From: Cycas panzhihuaensis
Lineage: Eukaryota > Cycadophyta
Reading direction: 5' to 3'
DNA: 64,000 nucleotides
NCBI GenBank assembly: GCA_023213395.1
Contig: CM041465.1
Span: forward strand, 218,681,741 to 218,745,740
Shown: one piece after another, positions 24,101 to 37,400 of the stretch
Layout of the letters: each line of letters starts with the position of its first letter
Numbering within the stretch: position 1 is the stretch's first letter
The notes under the pieces: generated by a model
The model's input: only the letters and a program-made list of their open reading frames with translations
The model's database searches: none
Told to the model about the DNA's origin: nothing
Position numbers and translations under genes: made by a program

Positions 24101-27100
24101 ACAGAGGGTTTAACTTTTGCTATCGTGGGCTCCTCTTCTCCAGACCTTTTTGTGTTAGAGAAACCGTCTAACACATGACTGACGTGAAAGGCAGCCCTTG
24201 AAGATTCGTTCCTCTTGTATTTCTCGGGAGATCTCAAAGGCGCATCCTGCAACGAGCTCAGAGGCGATTCCTTCCTGCTCGGCTGCACGTTGAATTGCAC
24301 AGACGCCGTCGGCTGCTTACCCATATTCGATACCTGTTCGCCGGGCAAGACACGAGGAGCGTCACTGGGTTTGTTAGTTGGACGATCGCTGAAAGAAGGT
24401 TCCGAAGAAATATTCTGCCCTTGCTGCTGTTGTCCCTTTACCTTGGGCGGAGACGGGAATCTAGACCCTCCCAGATCCCCGTTTTCGTCTATGCCTTGCT
24501 TGCTTGCAGTAGATGGTCTGAACTCATTCTGGGAAGCCCCCGCCTCGGCTTGACTCTGATCCCGCCCATTCGACGACGCCTGCGCGGTGTTCTCAGAATT
24601 AATCTTGGTCCATGGCGCAGAAACATTCTTCGGAGCCAACTCCACACTCATCTCGCTGGCTCCGCTCCATCTCCTCGAGACGGCCTTCTCGGTGGGGACA
24701 AAATTCCCACTTTCGGATGATAGCCTTCGGTTTTCCGCCTTACCAATTTTTCTGAGACCTTCGCTCGAATCCCTCTGCTTGCTTTCGAAGAGATTGATGC
24801 GATCTTTAACGCTAAGTCTTCTCGCGGGCTGGGACTTTTGAGCCGGTTCTGGTTCCTGTTTCTCATCACCATCGCTGTCGCCGCTTTCCGATTGCTTGTT
24901 CGATCGTATTCCTCCGCCAGGCTGATCATCCACGTAACTATTGCTTCTTATTTCTCCCGATCCGGTTTGAACTCTTGGCGTTGAAGACGATGACCACCTC
25001 CTCGGGGAGGAGGATCTCACGGAGAGCCTGTCACTGTCGGCTTGAGATTGGTTGTATTTATCTGAGGCAATGCCGATGAGCTCGGCACTCGCCTCTGTGC
25101 TGACGTCGTTCAATGCATGGGATCTTCCGGGCACATTCTGTGCTGATGACGCCCTTTCCCGGGTGCTGCTAACATTAGTTGCGCCGCTCGAAGAAGAACA
25201 GATGCTTTCCCGATGACGATCAGAAGATTCTGCCCGAGAATACGATAGGTTAACGCCTTCCTGCTCCTGTTCGGCCCCCACTTTAGACAAATATCCGTAA
25301 GCTTTATCTCCTTGTTTTAACGAAGAATCCGATGGAGACCCGCAAATCAGCTTGCCCTCCGTACCATTCTCGATGGACATGTCGGAGCCTGAGGAGCGCG
25401 TATCTCCATCGTCTCCCCAGGGGCAGACGTCCTGCCGTTTTTGACATAGAGACGTATACTTGGCACAGGCATCTCTGTCATATGTAATATCGCCGTTAGT
25501 TGGCTATGGAGTCGGAAAGACATTCAAAATTAGCATGCAATAAATAGTATCACATCAAGTTTACGGAACTTCCACATAATATATAAATGTGGTGGGCCTT
25601 ACTTCAACCGATTTGCTCCAAAGCGATCTGCAAATACCATTAGATCAGCCATGTGTTCAATAGCAAATCCGGCAGCAGAAGTGCGAGCGAAAGCCATACT
25701 TAATTCCTGTTGTAAGGCCATTAGACGCACATCTATGGCTCTTAACAATTCCCTCCTGGCAAAAGACAGCATAATGATGAGCTTCATAAAGCGAGGATGG
25801 GCAGAATGAACTGACGTTGCTTTTATTTTGAATGGGATGAATACTCACTTTGACGTGTCCGCTGCTTCGGTATCATTCAGCTGCATCATGGGCATAAAAT
25901 TCACAGCAGGTAAGTTTCCAGACGCAAGAAATTGCTCATGTTCCTTGATCTATTTAAAGAATAGCGTTCACATCGTAAAATAAACTAAAAATGGGTCTTT
26001 CAGATAATAACACTATGGACGAAATTACTCTTGCGATCTGAAATTTTGAAAGTGGAAAACGTGGACAAGACCCAACTGTCAATTATTAGAGCATAGATTT
26101 GTTAACTACCTTGGGAGTTGCTCCAGACGCGCTGCCATCTATCCCACAGTATTAAAATCAGTATCCGCAAATTTTCATCAGCAATGAAATCATAACGGAA
26201 TGATAACACGTACTTATGATTCCAGAAAAAATGCCACGCAAAGCAAAACATTACATGTTACGCCTAAATACCAGGTATAACATCCTCAGCACTGACAAGA
26301 TACGTACTTTCCCTCGAAACGAAAAACTCACTAGATGAATCTTTTCTGTAGTTAATGTTCATTTTCTGTTTTATTCAATAACATGTCCAATTGTCAGCTG
26401 TTACCAAACTGCTATGTTCAATACATTCTTATGCTTCCTCCTAGTCCTATGTTGAAGAAACTCGAATGCAAAAATTACACATACGAGATCAGGCCTGTAA
26501 GCTCTGGCATACATTCTAGACAGTTTGACATTGAAACCCTGGATCACAATGGAAATATGCTTGGAAGTTGAGATAAATGAAAACACGATTGAAGCAAAGA
26601 TTTTGGTGTTTAAATGCAAGAGAATGTAAGATTTCAATGATAACCTTACAAAATTGAGACACAGTTTACAGCTGTACCTTGAGTGAGATCAGTGAGTGAA
26701 ATCTGGTGCCATATGGAACTTCAAGCATTTTAGGATCACAATTCAGCCAACCAAGCAGCAGGGTCGCCATCCAAATTTGCTTACCATCAACCAAACCATT
26801 TGACTCCTCTAGAACCAAGTGAGGGTGAAGCATGGATTGATGGCTCCTCTAAAGAAGGCTTGTCCCAGATGGAAGGTCCAGAATAATATTATTCAAACTA
26901 GGACAACATCAAACAAAAAAAAGGCAACAAGAAAAATCCATCATCCATCTCCTCACTAAATGGACATCAAAACAGAGGTCAGAATATGTGTGCAAAAACA
27001 GAGGTCAGAATATGTGTGCACATATCGTAAAAACATGATGCCTTACTATCTATCCTCTAGGAAGTCTTTTGTGACACCGACACAATTTGTCTTTCCAGCA

Positions 27101-30100
27101 TGGGAAACAGCAGATTTAAACCAAATCACACCACACCAACGCCTTTCATGCTGGGATCTCAGCCATCACCCCTTGGCTTTACAACTCTAATGATTCCCCC
27201 TCAGGAACAAAAGCCAAGCACTCAGGTAAGGAAAAGATATGTAATCCCAAAAAGATCCCACAGATCACATGCCGTAACACAAAATAGGGATGAAGCTTTG
27301 TTTGTGTATTGACTGCAGCTCAGCCAGCCCATTGAGCCCAATAACTTCTCCGTAACAGGCATTGGAAAGAATCTCTCGGATCAACTCAGACGTACAAGAA
27401 ACTTCATAAGAATCAATTTGGTAGCCCCATGAAATCTGCATTAAGGAAGTAGACAAAATACTGTTACTTTTGGAAAATTTAAATGTGTGAAATTAGGGCT
27501 TTGCCATCCAGGCTCTTTGATGTTCTAACCACATTCAAGAGGATGAAAATCGGCCACTAGAGCCCTGCATAAGCATGTTTTGTTAACATTCTCATCTTTA
27601 AAGCAGCAGTATGAGAACTTGCTATGAGAAAGGTACCATAAATATTATGAAATGATACTGCATGTCAATTTTTAAACATTAAATTTGGTACACTTACTAG
27701 AGTGTTTTCATCCCCATAAGAAGATTATGTTGAACTAGAGCCCAGGAGTCCAAGCTAGATTTAAAGCCCTTGAAACATTTTTACCTTACATCTCATCTTG
27801 CATTTTCTGATCCCCATAAGCCGCTCACCTTGGCTGGGCATATCAATCAGGGGTTCAGCTGATGCAAGAGGAAAAGTCTTGCATATGAAACGGAACCATT
27901 TTGGACAAGCAACAGATATTGCTAATATGTCAACAAAAGCAGTTTCCTCATGCTCCTGTTGATAATCCAACCACCAAAGCCATAGCTTAGTGTGTCATAG
28001 GGAATATGTGTCATGCTCCTTTCAAGTATGATATAGAATAGATAAACAATGTAGAGACGTTATGGAAAACCTATTTCGCAATTAGTCCAACTAACAAACA
28101 ATATTGCCGCTAGTTTTGCTGTTAACTGATTTTGGGAGAATTTGAACAATTTAGTATTATCCACTATTGATGTGGATAACTGGGCAAATCAGATGTCAAT
28201 CATTTATTACATTATGGGTTAACCAGTTACGGTTAGTGTCACCATAGAATAGTTGGGGTCAGAGTTGACCCAGCAAGGGTTAGGTTCTAGTGTAGTTAAA
28301 CTGAACCTAGTAAGGTATAATGCCCCCACTTCACAAGAACACTCTTATACCACAAGGTAACAGCCTCCCAGACTACCTGAGCTCAAATTAACATGTGCAG
28401 CAAACCACAGGACTGACGAGAGACATGCAGTTCTAGTAGCCCGGAGAACTGTGATTATACATGTACGATGTGTGAAACTGCCATGTTTACAATGTTCTTT
28501 ACAATGCATGTTATGTGATGCAATTACATGACATTTTATTCCTTGCAATGTAGAGCTAGATAATTAACCATTCAATCAACAGAGCTCCATGATACATCGA
28601 CCTAGAAATCCTTGACATAGGAACTGATATAAAATTAAAACATGCAGACTTATCTTTTGCAGGAAAAAACTAGATCACTTATAGGGGAATTTGCCACCCA
28701 ACCAACTAGAATGACTATCAAGAATCCACCCCCATGCTGAGGCACGTGAACTCAACGAAAAAGTACTAGTGAATGGACCTTGAGTTCACATCTCATCCCC
28801 AAATAATCACAACAAATTATATATGCAGGATCTCAATAATCATCATGACAGTATTACAAGAGGTCAAAACAGCTCTATGGTGACTGTATATCACATACAA
28901 ACAACAATAGCTACACTGTGGCTCAAGTAACGTATCACATGCACATAATGGTAACAGTTTCCTGACTCAACTACAACAACACTAAGACTCAAATTATTAC
29001 TCCAGACATCCCACCATAAAAAACATATCAAGCTGCAACCATAGCATCCCGCTACTCATGGCTCCCACCATGATAGGAGTATGTCCACATATAAGCTATG
29101 CCATCACATCTATAACTCCCATGGCATCTTGAAAAGGCCCTTCTAGCCTCTCACCAGTGTTAGGCAACTGTACTCACAATACAATGAAACTCAAAGCACT
29201 ACTACCAAGTAATCAGCCTCACATGTTGTCCACCTCAAAATTTATCCCAGATTCAACACAAAGGCGCAAAATAAAATAGCAAACTCACACAAAAATACGC
29301 AAGCCACAAACTCAAATTCATAACAAGAGAGCCAAAGTCTAGCCAACAGATTAATTGTTTCAAGGGTTTTCACACCCAAACTTCAAGTGTCAAAATTCAA
29401 ATGCCAAAAAATCAAAGTGCCAAAAGCTGGAATGACTCTCCACCTCTCTAATTTATACCATGAATCAACTACCTCATGTAATTTGGCCACCTTAGCTTAC
29501 AACTGCCTTTGATTAATGTAAATCGCTTTCCAATCACACTCTAAAAGAAACAAGTGTACATGAAGGTATAGGGTATAATTATTATTTCCCCAACCAAAGT
29601 AATTGTCAAGTGGGCTCATCAGAGGGTATTAAACACAAGGATCAAAACCTATGACCTTTGGCCCCAGGAAATTCGTTCATCATGCATGTCACATGGCCCC
29701 TGCCATTTCCCTCTTGGCAATCCAGCCATATATTTTATTATTAGTGGGCTTATTATTACATAATTTACAACACATGCAAGCACTCAGCATGCAAGATGAT
29801 CATACATGCATATGCATAGGGCTCAGGCCTCGATGTCATGTAAACTACAAAATGTAAATGTACCAAACTGCACTGCTCACGCCTAACAGGAACTTCACTA
29901 AGTTCCCATTTTACAACAAAGGGATGATGACAAAACAACATAAATGGAACATGAAAAAATACAATGTACAATGAGATACACGGTAGAATATGCAATAATG
30001 TATACAATGCAGCATGTTACATAATGCTTTGTGAAGAAAAGATTGCTATGTTTGTACATTAACTGTGGAGGCATAAAGCACTTGATCAATTGGGCTTGTG

Positions 30101-31407
30101 CCTCCCTATGAAGTCTGTCCAGTGAAAGACAAACTGCTTTGAAAACCAAGCCTCTCCATCATGTGGAAAACTACCAAATTTGTTGTACAAGTCTATTTAA
30201 TTAGACAGAAATAGACCTGTGTACTCAATCAGTAAATATGAAAATGAATTTATTCACAAATGCTCCATTATGCACATGCATGTAGGGTCATTTGTGTGGA
30301 CCATAGGCTGTGGTATACACATAGTGTAACATGTATGTATATTATGTAAACACATAATGAAACCCTGGCAGCAAAGTAAACACTACTAGTGAAAGGCCCT
30401 CTGAATGCACATGGCAGACAAGTCCATTAGGTTTTGAAGTGCTCTCAGAGTAAGGCTACAGGTATTGAAACAACTTTTATTGTGACAACTGGCTATTGGA
30501 GTCTCTATTTAATTGGAGCCTACAAATATTAATCCTTGTTTATTCTTAGTCATATTCAATGTTAAAAACAAATACTCGATGTAACATTCTTTGCCTGGAA
30601 ATTGAAGCCCTCATTATGCATTTTACGCAGAATGCTTTTCTACGGACCCACGCGATCAATTTTTGTTGAGAGAAATTGTTCTGATTTATTGAATCGATTG
30701 GCTATTTAATATATTTAATCACCATATGTTCAATATGTTTTATGCCTAAGCAGTTCCTAGTCATTCTTTGATAGAATGATTCTTGATGTTTTCAAGTATT
30801 GGTACAAGATGAAACCACATTCTCTTGACGCCATTCTTCATTAATATTCTATTCTTAGTCTTACCATTTGTGGATTTGAGTTATATATTCTACAACCAAT
30901 CCTACACTGCTGTGAATCTAAATTATATAACACAATCTGAGTACATTGTGTTTGCTGGGCAGGTCTCTCCAGTATTACAAAGCAATTGTATTCCGATGTT
31001 GGAAGCATTCCCAACATTAACCTTCAGTGGCTGTATTTATTGCAGTAATGAATAAGTGAGATGAAACCTATATCAGTTTACTTACATGCACACACTGACA
31101 CATACACATGCATTGTGCATATTGTCAGTCTAGTCAAGGATCATTAGAGGTTTAGGAAGATTCATAATTGCTTGCTCTCTGATGATTTGAAGGCCATATT
31201 CCAAAGCCCACAAAGATAGACTGTTTCTGACAACCAGCATACCAAGTGATGGATAGCGTGATGAAATACAATGGAAAGATTTTATCCCAATTCAATCTTT
31301 CATCCAAAACCAATGTTGCCAGAAACAGGGAAATGTGGAAAGTGAAACAGAAATGCCATTTTTCAAAAACCCCAGAAATGCAGAACGTCAAATTATCATT
31401 TTCTAGG

Positions 31408-31466
<59 letters not shown>

Positions 31467-34400
31467 GCAACTGAAAATGAAAAGCACAACTGAAATACAA
31501 AATATATGGGTCATTGATATTATAAAATGACATCAAAGAAAAGGCAGCCAGAAATTGAAAACAGGCCAGAAACAGAAAATGGATCACAAACAGCTGCAGG
31601 CCAGCAGAAAGGGCCTGGAAATGTCTGCAGGCCCTTCACATCACATTTCTGCATTACTGCATTTCAGAAATGCAAACCGTTGTGGGAAAACGGCATTTCC
31701 AATAACATCATCCAAAACTAATTTAATTAATATTCAAAGCCACAGTAGTGAATCATGCCATCTAAAAAATATTTGGAAAGCCAGATTCTCTCCAAAAGAT
31801 AAGACTAGAGTCCAACAACCCCCAACCACATGAAAACATTGTAGTGAGCTCATACACAAAACTTAAAAACATTCCATCATAAGACATAATCTATAATGTC
31901 AGCCCAATAAATTCAGAAGCATAAGGCCTGCAAGAGGATAGAATACGAAATAGTTACAAGAGCTATCAACTTGATTCTGCTCAACTGACACATCTTCATA
32001 CAGTCCTAGCTGATTAGTTTAACCAACCCTATCCCTGACTGAAGCCAGAGAACAAACCAAAGCAAAGCCATAGCTAAGCTATGGTTAGTCAAAAACCTTC
32101 TGAACAAAAGTCTGATTAATCCTGGTTCCTAAAGCTACTGATTTCAAATTCATGAGCATTTTGATCAGAGAGGGCTCCAAAGGAACGTGAGGCAATGAAT
32201 CAGGGAACAACCTTTATACCAAGCCAACAAGCATGGATGCATTCTGACCCTCGGGTTATTACTGAATCTGGAAATTCCAAAAGGCAATACAACGGAATGG
32301 ATTTTCTAATTAGATTACATAAATCTGTTCCAAGTAAAGATGCATTTTTTATCATCACTGATAGACTGACTAAGGATGCAAACTTCTTTCCATGCCCAAT
32401 ATCCTCACTGCCTACAAGATAGCTCATGAATTCCTAAATTGTGTAACAGCTTCTTTTATGGATAGCATGAGACATACACAGGGTATTCAGCATTTTTCGT
32501 AAAGAGATTACTTTGATTAATAGAAACTAATAAAAGTGAATACCTCCTACCACCCACAAACAGATAAGCAGAAAGAAAGATGTTAATAGAGTACTTAAAG
32601 CTCCATAAGGTATGTACACAGCACAACTGCATCACTAGCTGAGTGAGATCAATGGCTGACAGATTCTCCAACAACAGGCCACCTCATTCTTCACTAGGGG
32701 TTCCACAGAAAGAGAAATTGGTAAAGGCTGACATGAAACTGAGAGATCCTGTCAATCCCAGCAAACTCCTCCACAACTTACAAAATACTTGACACATTCT
32801 TAAATGGAATTTTGAAGTTGTTTGGCCTACAGGGGTGGGATATTTTGGACAGACCAGACTAGCATTGACTACTTAGATAACTAGATACTGTTAGAAAATG
32901 AGGACTTCCAGCCACTCTCAACAAATGCGCATACAAAGGCAATTGTAGGAGTCATTATAGTTCACTAACATACTGTAAAACTATTAGTAACTAAATCAGA
33001 CAAAGGGTTTGTCTCATTGAATTCCATTGCAATAAATAGATCACAACTTTATAAGTAGCAGCCTCATTGAGAGATGATTGTAAAGGCCAAATTGGATCCA
33101 AAAAATCATATTGGTCACTGCATATAATGAATACTTCAACTCATGGCCATCCATCTCCTAGCCCCAGTTCCTGTCGAGCTGGATCCAATATTCTTGAAGT
33201 AATATGTGCTATATTCAAAGAGGTAAAAGCTTTACACAAGGTATTGATTGGGTGAAGTGTGCATAGCAAGTTTCAGATCCATTTTGTGGATGGCCCCTAT
33301 CAATTCACAGGACCAGCAATGTTTATTGGAGATAGAGAAGTTTAAAGTATGCCATCCCTTCAGAAAGAACTTTGATCATTTTAAAATGCCTGGAACAGGA
33401 CAGGATGAAATTGGATGGCATAGGAAAGAACTCAATAAGAATTACAGATGAAAAGGTTCTAATAGATTTATTGTCTAGCGTATTCAGGAGCCAATTCCAT
33501 CTGACATTATTGTCAAGATCCTAAGCTGGTGGAAGGACTGGAAATGGCTAATGGTTATACGCATGTTTAGCCTTTATTGAAAGTGGTCTATTCCTCTTTC
33601 CTATCAAAGCCTGACATTGTAGGTTATTTGAATGCAAAAAGGGAGATCAATTATCTTCTCTTGCTTGGATCAGAAGGTTCAACATTGTCAAGAAGACTCC
33701 CGTTGAACCTGTACATCAATATTTTGCACGGATTGCACTGCATCAAGTCTTGCTATGAATAGTAAGGCAATCAAGTTGCCTCTGTAGACAACTTAAGACT
33801 ATCATGCATCTCATTTCAGAATTTTCCTCTACAAACAAAGTGACCAAAAGTACATATTTTATACATGGATAAGCAAAATATGAAGCAATTGAGTTCATCA
33901 ATTCCTACTGGCTTAGGTAAATTTATCCACAATTTTGATGTCCATATGAGAGGCAAGGAACTCATCCCAATTTAGTAGGAAGCTATCCCCAGCATGTCAA
34001 GACAAAGTGGAGGGTCATAGTCCACCATGTCTGGAACTAGTATGGCGATCCGATAGCTGGTGGTTGATTCAGTCAATGTGCCATTCTGGCCATGGACCAA
34101 GGTTTCTAATGTTGCCAAAAGACGGAGAACTATAGAGTCTGTGCCTGAAAGGTAGACGGCTATGCCTGAAGTTAAGACTATGAATCCACAATGATCTATG
34201 AGGTGAGCAAGTAGAAGACATCCTTTGTCCTAAAGGTGTCCTGGTTTGTTGTTGCAGCAAACAATGCTCTTGCTAGTGTTGTTGCACTATTTGTAGAACT
34301 ACTGCTACAATGTGAGAATGTGCCACTAAAGCACGGATGCTGTCAGTAGTGGCAACTGCTTGTGTGTGTGGCAAAGGTCCTAAGATTAGAGGAGCTTGAT

Positions 34401-37400
34401 AATATGCCTGTGGGGAATTGAGAGGAGGCTGAGGATTATGCTCCCATAGCTAAAGTGCCTGAACAACGAAAAGCAAAGGTTCTGGAATAAGTGTATAAGT
34501 CTGTGTAGTAGTTGATGTGATGCTGGACTGAAGCAGGAATGTCTTGCTATCTTTGTGCAAGTGATAGGTGTTGGTGTAGTTGTTATACTGTGTACGTTTG
34601 TCATGTTGATATGGTAGATCATGGGAATCCATAAGAATGACGTCACAAGTAACTGTATCAATGAAGCGGTCCATTTGCAAACATAACTTGGCACACCCTA
34701 TCAACTCTTGTTTGTGGACTATTCTTTCAAACCCAACCAAGATTTTAAGGAGCTAAATGCAGCTCAATCAGAAGGTTTAGAGAAGAAAGTAGCCGATTAG
34801 AGACTAAGTTCTTCATGTTGTTATTGCCCATGATGCAGAGTGCCAACCAGTCCTTTACCTAACAGTTATGTGTAAAAAGAGCTTCTCGATTCGAGATTTA
34901 ATAGTTGCTGGCCATTAAGACAAATAAGTGATTTAGCTATCTCTGGTTGGTTAAAAGAATGAACAACTCCTCTTCTTCTTCTTGTGTCCTTTGTGTCTTT
35001 TCTTCCTCATTTGTGACCCCAAGGCCAAAGCTTAAACTTTATGCTTAAGTCATTCCTCATTCGAATGCCCATACGACTTGTGGTAGTCATAGTATTTTTG
35101 GGGTCCTTTCCCCTTAGTTATAGGAAAATTCTAAGTTAAAGTAGAAGAAGATGTTGTAACAAATTGTTGCTAGAATCAAGGAAGATTCCCAAGAGGTCTC
35201 CCTATAATTGCTCCTTTCTCTTGATGGGAAGGAGATTGTCTCTATTGATATTGTGGCTGAAGAGGGCTTTGCTTGCGACCCTCAGCCTTGAGCGCAAATT
35301 AGAAAGCTTGATCTAAAGAAATAATGGTAAATAATTCCAATTCTTGCTACAAATATGGAAATAAGCCACCTAAAATTTCCAAAATACCTCATTAGAGTTT
35401 GTTACCTCAAGCATGATGGATAGCTTGTGGAAAGCATCAATGCATTGTTGCATAGATTGACTGGATTGCTAACAAAAACTTAGCCAAATTTTCAGCTGAT
35501 CATCTCTATAGCCAAGTGGGTAAAACCTCTCTCCAAATGTTTTCTGCAATTCAATACATTGAGTAGTAGCTCAATGTTGATTTATAAGCAAGTTCCTTGT
35601 GTGTGTCTACCACTGAGTCAATGCTTGATTTGTCATGTGGATCTCTACTACAGAGATTTTCTATGTCTCAATGAGTTGTGGCTAGCATTAGAAATAGGCT
35701 TCCAAACTTCGAAACTGACTATCCAATGCTTTGACATCCATGGTGCCATCGAACTTCAAACTATCTAGCTACTAAAACTACAGTTTAGCAACCTCCTCTA
35801 TTGTTAGAACACCAACTCATCAAGCATGGTGACTCTCATATCCAAATGTGGTTGTTGAAGAGGAGTAACCATTGGAATTTCTTGCCAGTTCACGTGTTGC
35901 TGAAATATATACATCGTGTTATTCATCATCTATGTCTAGGCCTGGCCATGCTCCCGAAGCACCTTGGCTAGTTCCTAACCCTACTCTCTAATCGCTTGGG
36001 CCTAGCCATTGCTTTGTTCTTAGAGTGCATCCAAAAACATCCCTTTAAGGTTTGGAGGATTTTCTGTGGCGACTTTCTCTTCTACCTCTTCTATTGAAGG
36101 TACATGCTTACTACCTCAATAAGGCATCATGTGAGAAGAGTGCAACAAAAAAAAAGATGTTTTATAAGAAAACGAACCTAATTGTAGGCTCTAATACCAA
36201 TTGATAAGTCATTGAGAGGAGAAAGTATAAACATTGTAACAACTAAGAGTACAATGGAGAGAGATGATGATATTGTAGTAAAAGACTACGGGAATGAAGG
36301 AAGAAACTAGAAAAAAAATTCCCACATATTCCCTATCGTGGAAACGTTCCTAATGTATTCTTGTTCTAGTACAAGTATTCCCTTCTATGCATTCCTCTCT
36401 ACAACCATTCTTATTGCATTCTTGAGAGCATTCCATTCTTCCCATCATTACTAGGCTATTCTGGCCATTTTGCAACTATTTCTAGAACAATTCTAGTCAT
36501 TCTAGATTCATTCCTCATTGTTCTAAGAGTCGTTCTCCTATCAAAGATGTTCTAAAGCATAGATAAATGTTGAGACTATACCATAATGGAGTCCAAGGCT
36601 TCCAAATGCCAAGTCCTCTCTGTAAAATGATGAATAGACTATGCTAGAGCTATTGAAGTCCTCTAACGGCCATGACATGGTTGCAAAACATAGGCAAACA
36701 ATTCCACAAGATGCATACAAGAGGAAAGTATGGAGAAAAAGTTAGAAATGGAAGAGAAAACTCCTTTGTATTCAAAACTCAAAAAAAAGAAAAAAAAAAA
36801 AAAAAAGAATGTACAAAATAGCATGCCCTCTCTCTTTTCATGAAGGCCAACTTCATCATGCAAGGAGAGTGTACTTACATGCATCAAGTTGAAAACTAGA
36901 AGCTAGTTACAAACTAACAAGAATCTAATGATGACTCCTAACTGGCCTAAGCTAACTCTTCTAACTAAAGTCACTTTTAGGCTTAAGTGAACTCAACGTC
37001 CAAAAAGGCCAAAAAGTACATATGTCAAAGTATTTCAAGTGGATGAGCAAAATATTTAGCATTTGAGCTTATCATCCTCAATTGAGTTGACTTCTAGGTC
37101 GAGGCAAAGCACATTTCCATCAAGAACCATGATAATTGAATACCATGAATAGGGTCACAATGATGTCATATTTCTCTGTGGAGATAGTGCAATTATTCGA
37201 CTATAATCTAGGAAATATGCAAATTGTGATCCTAAATTGAATTGACCTCTACGTCAAGCCAATGCACAAGATTGCAATTTAGTCATGCAAGGGCAAGTTG
37301 GGTTGTGGATGGGATCAAAGGTAGGGAATTGTGTAGTGTGAAAGCATTGTTCTAAGTAAATCACATTTTGTTTGTCAAATGCTATTTGATTTATTGTACA

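Larger units (their letters stand above)
33842..37074 (-). mobile_element. Rearranged Ty3/gypsy element
   Basis: A minus-strand element has a long 5' LTR at 36202-37074, a primer-binding site at 36188-36200, and gag at about 34930-36130. A protease-like segment lies at 34386-34740, and a short stub at 33842-33900 resembles the LTR end. Only about 2.3 kb of interior remains and RT-integrase is not seen, so pol was deleted. The left stub (TGGATAAGCAAAATAT...GTTCATCA) matches the LTR end (TGGATGAGCAAAATAT...GCTTATCA) imperfectly; the stub's assignment is tentative. Confidence 0.65.

Noticed and set aside
22131-24841. Several plus-strand ORFs of 63-194 codons
   Set aside because: They are antisense shadows of the GC-richer host exons and match no family.
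23308-25380. 690-codon ORF as a separate gene
   Set aside because: It is exon 6; conserved residues continue upstream of the ATG, and the hydrophobic tail below 23449 is intron.
31152-31587. Cys/Val- and Thr/His-rich ORFs on both strands
   Set aside because: They are produced by the (AC)n microsatellite.
36663-36887. 74-codon ORF with polyphenylalanine
   Set aside because: It reads through the A-rich run of the gypsy LTR.
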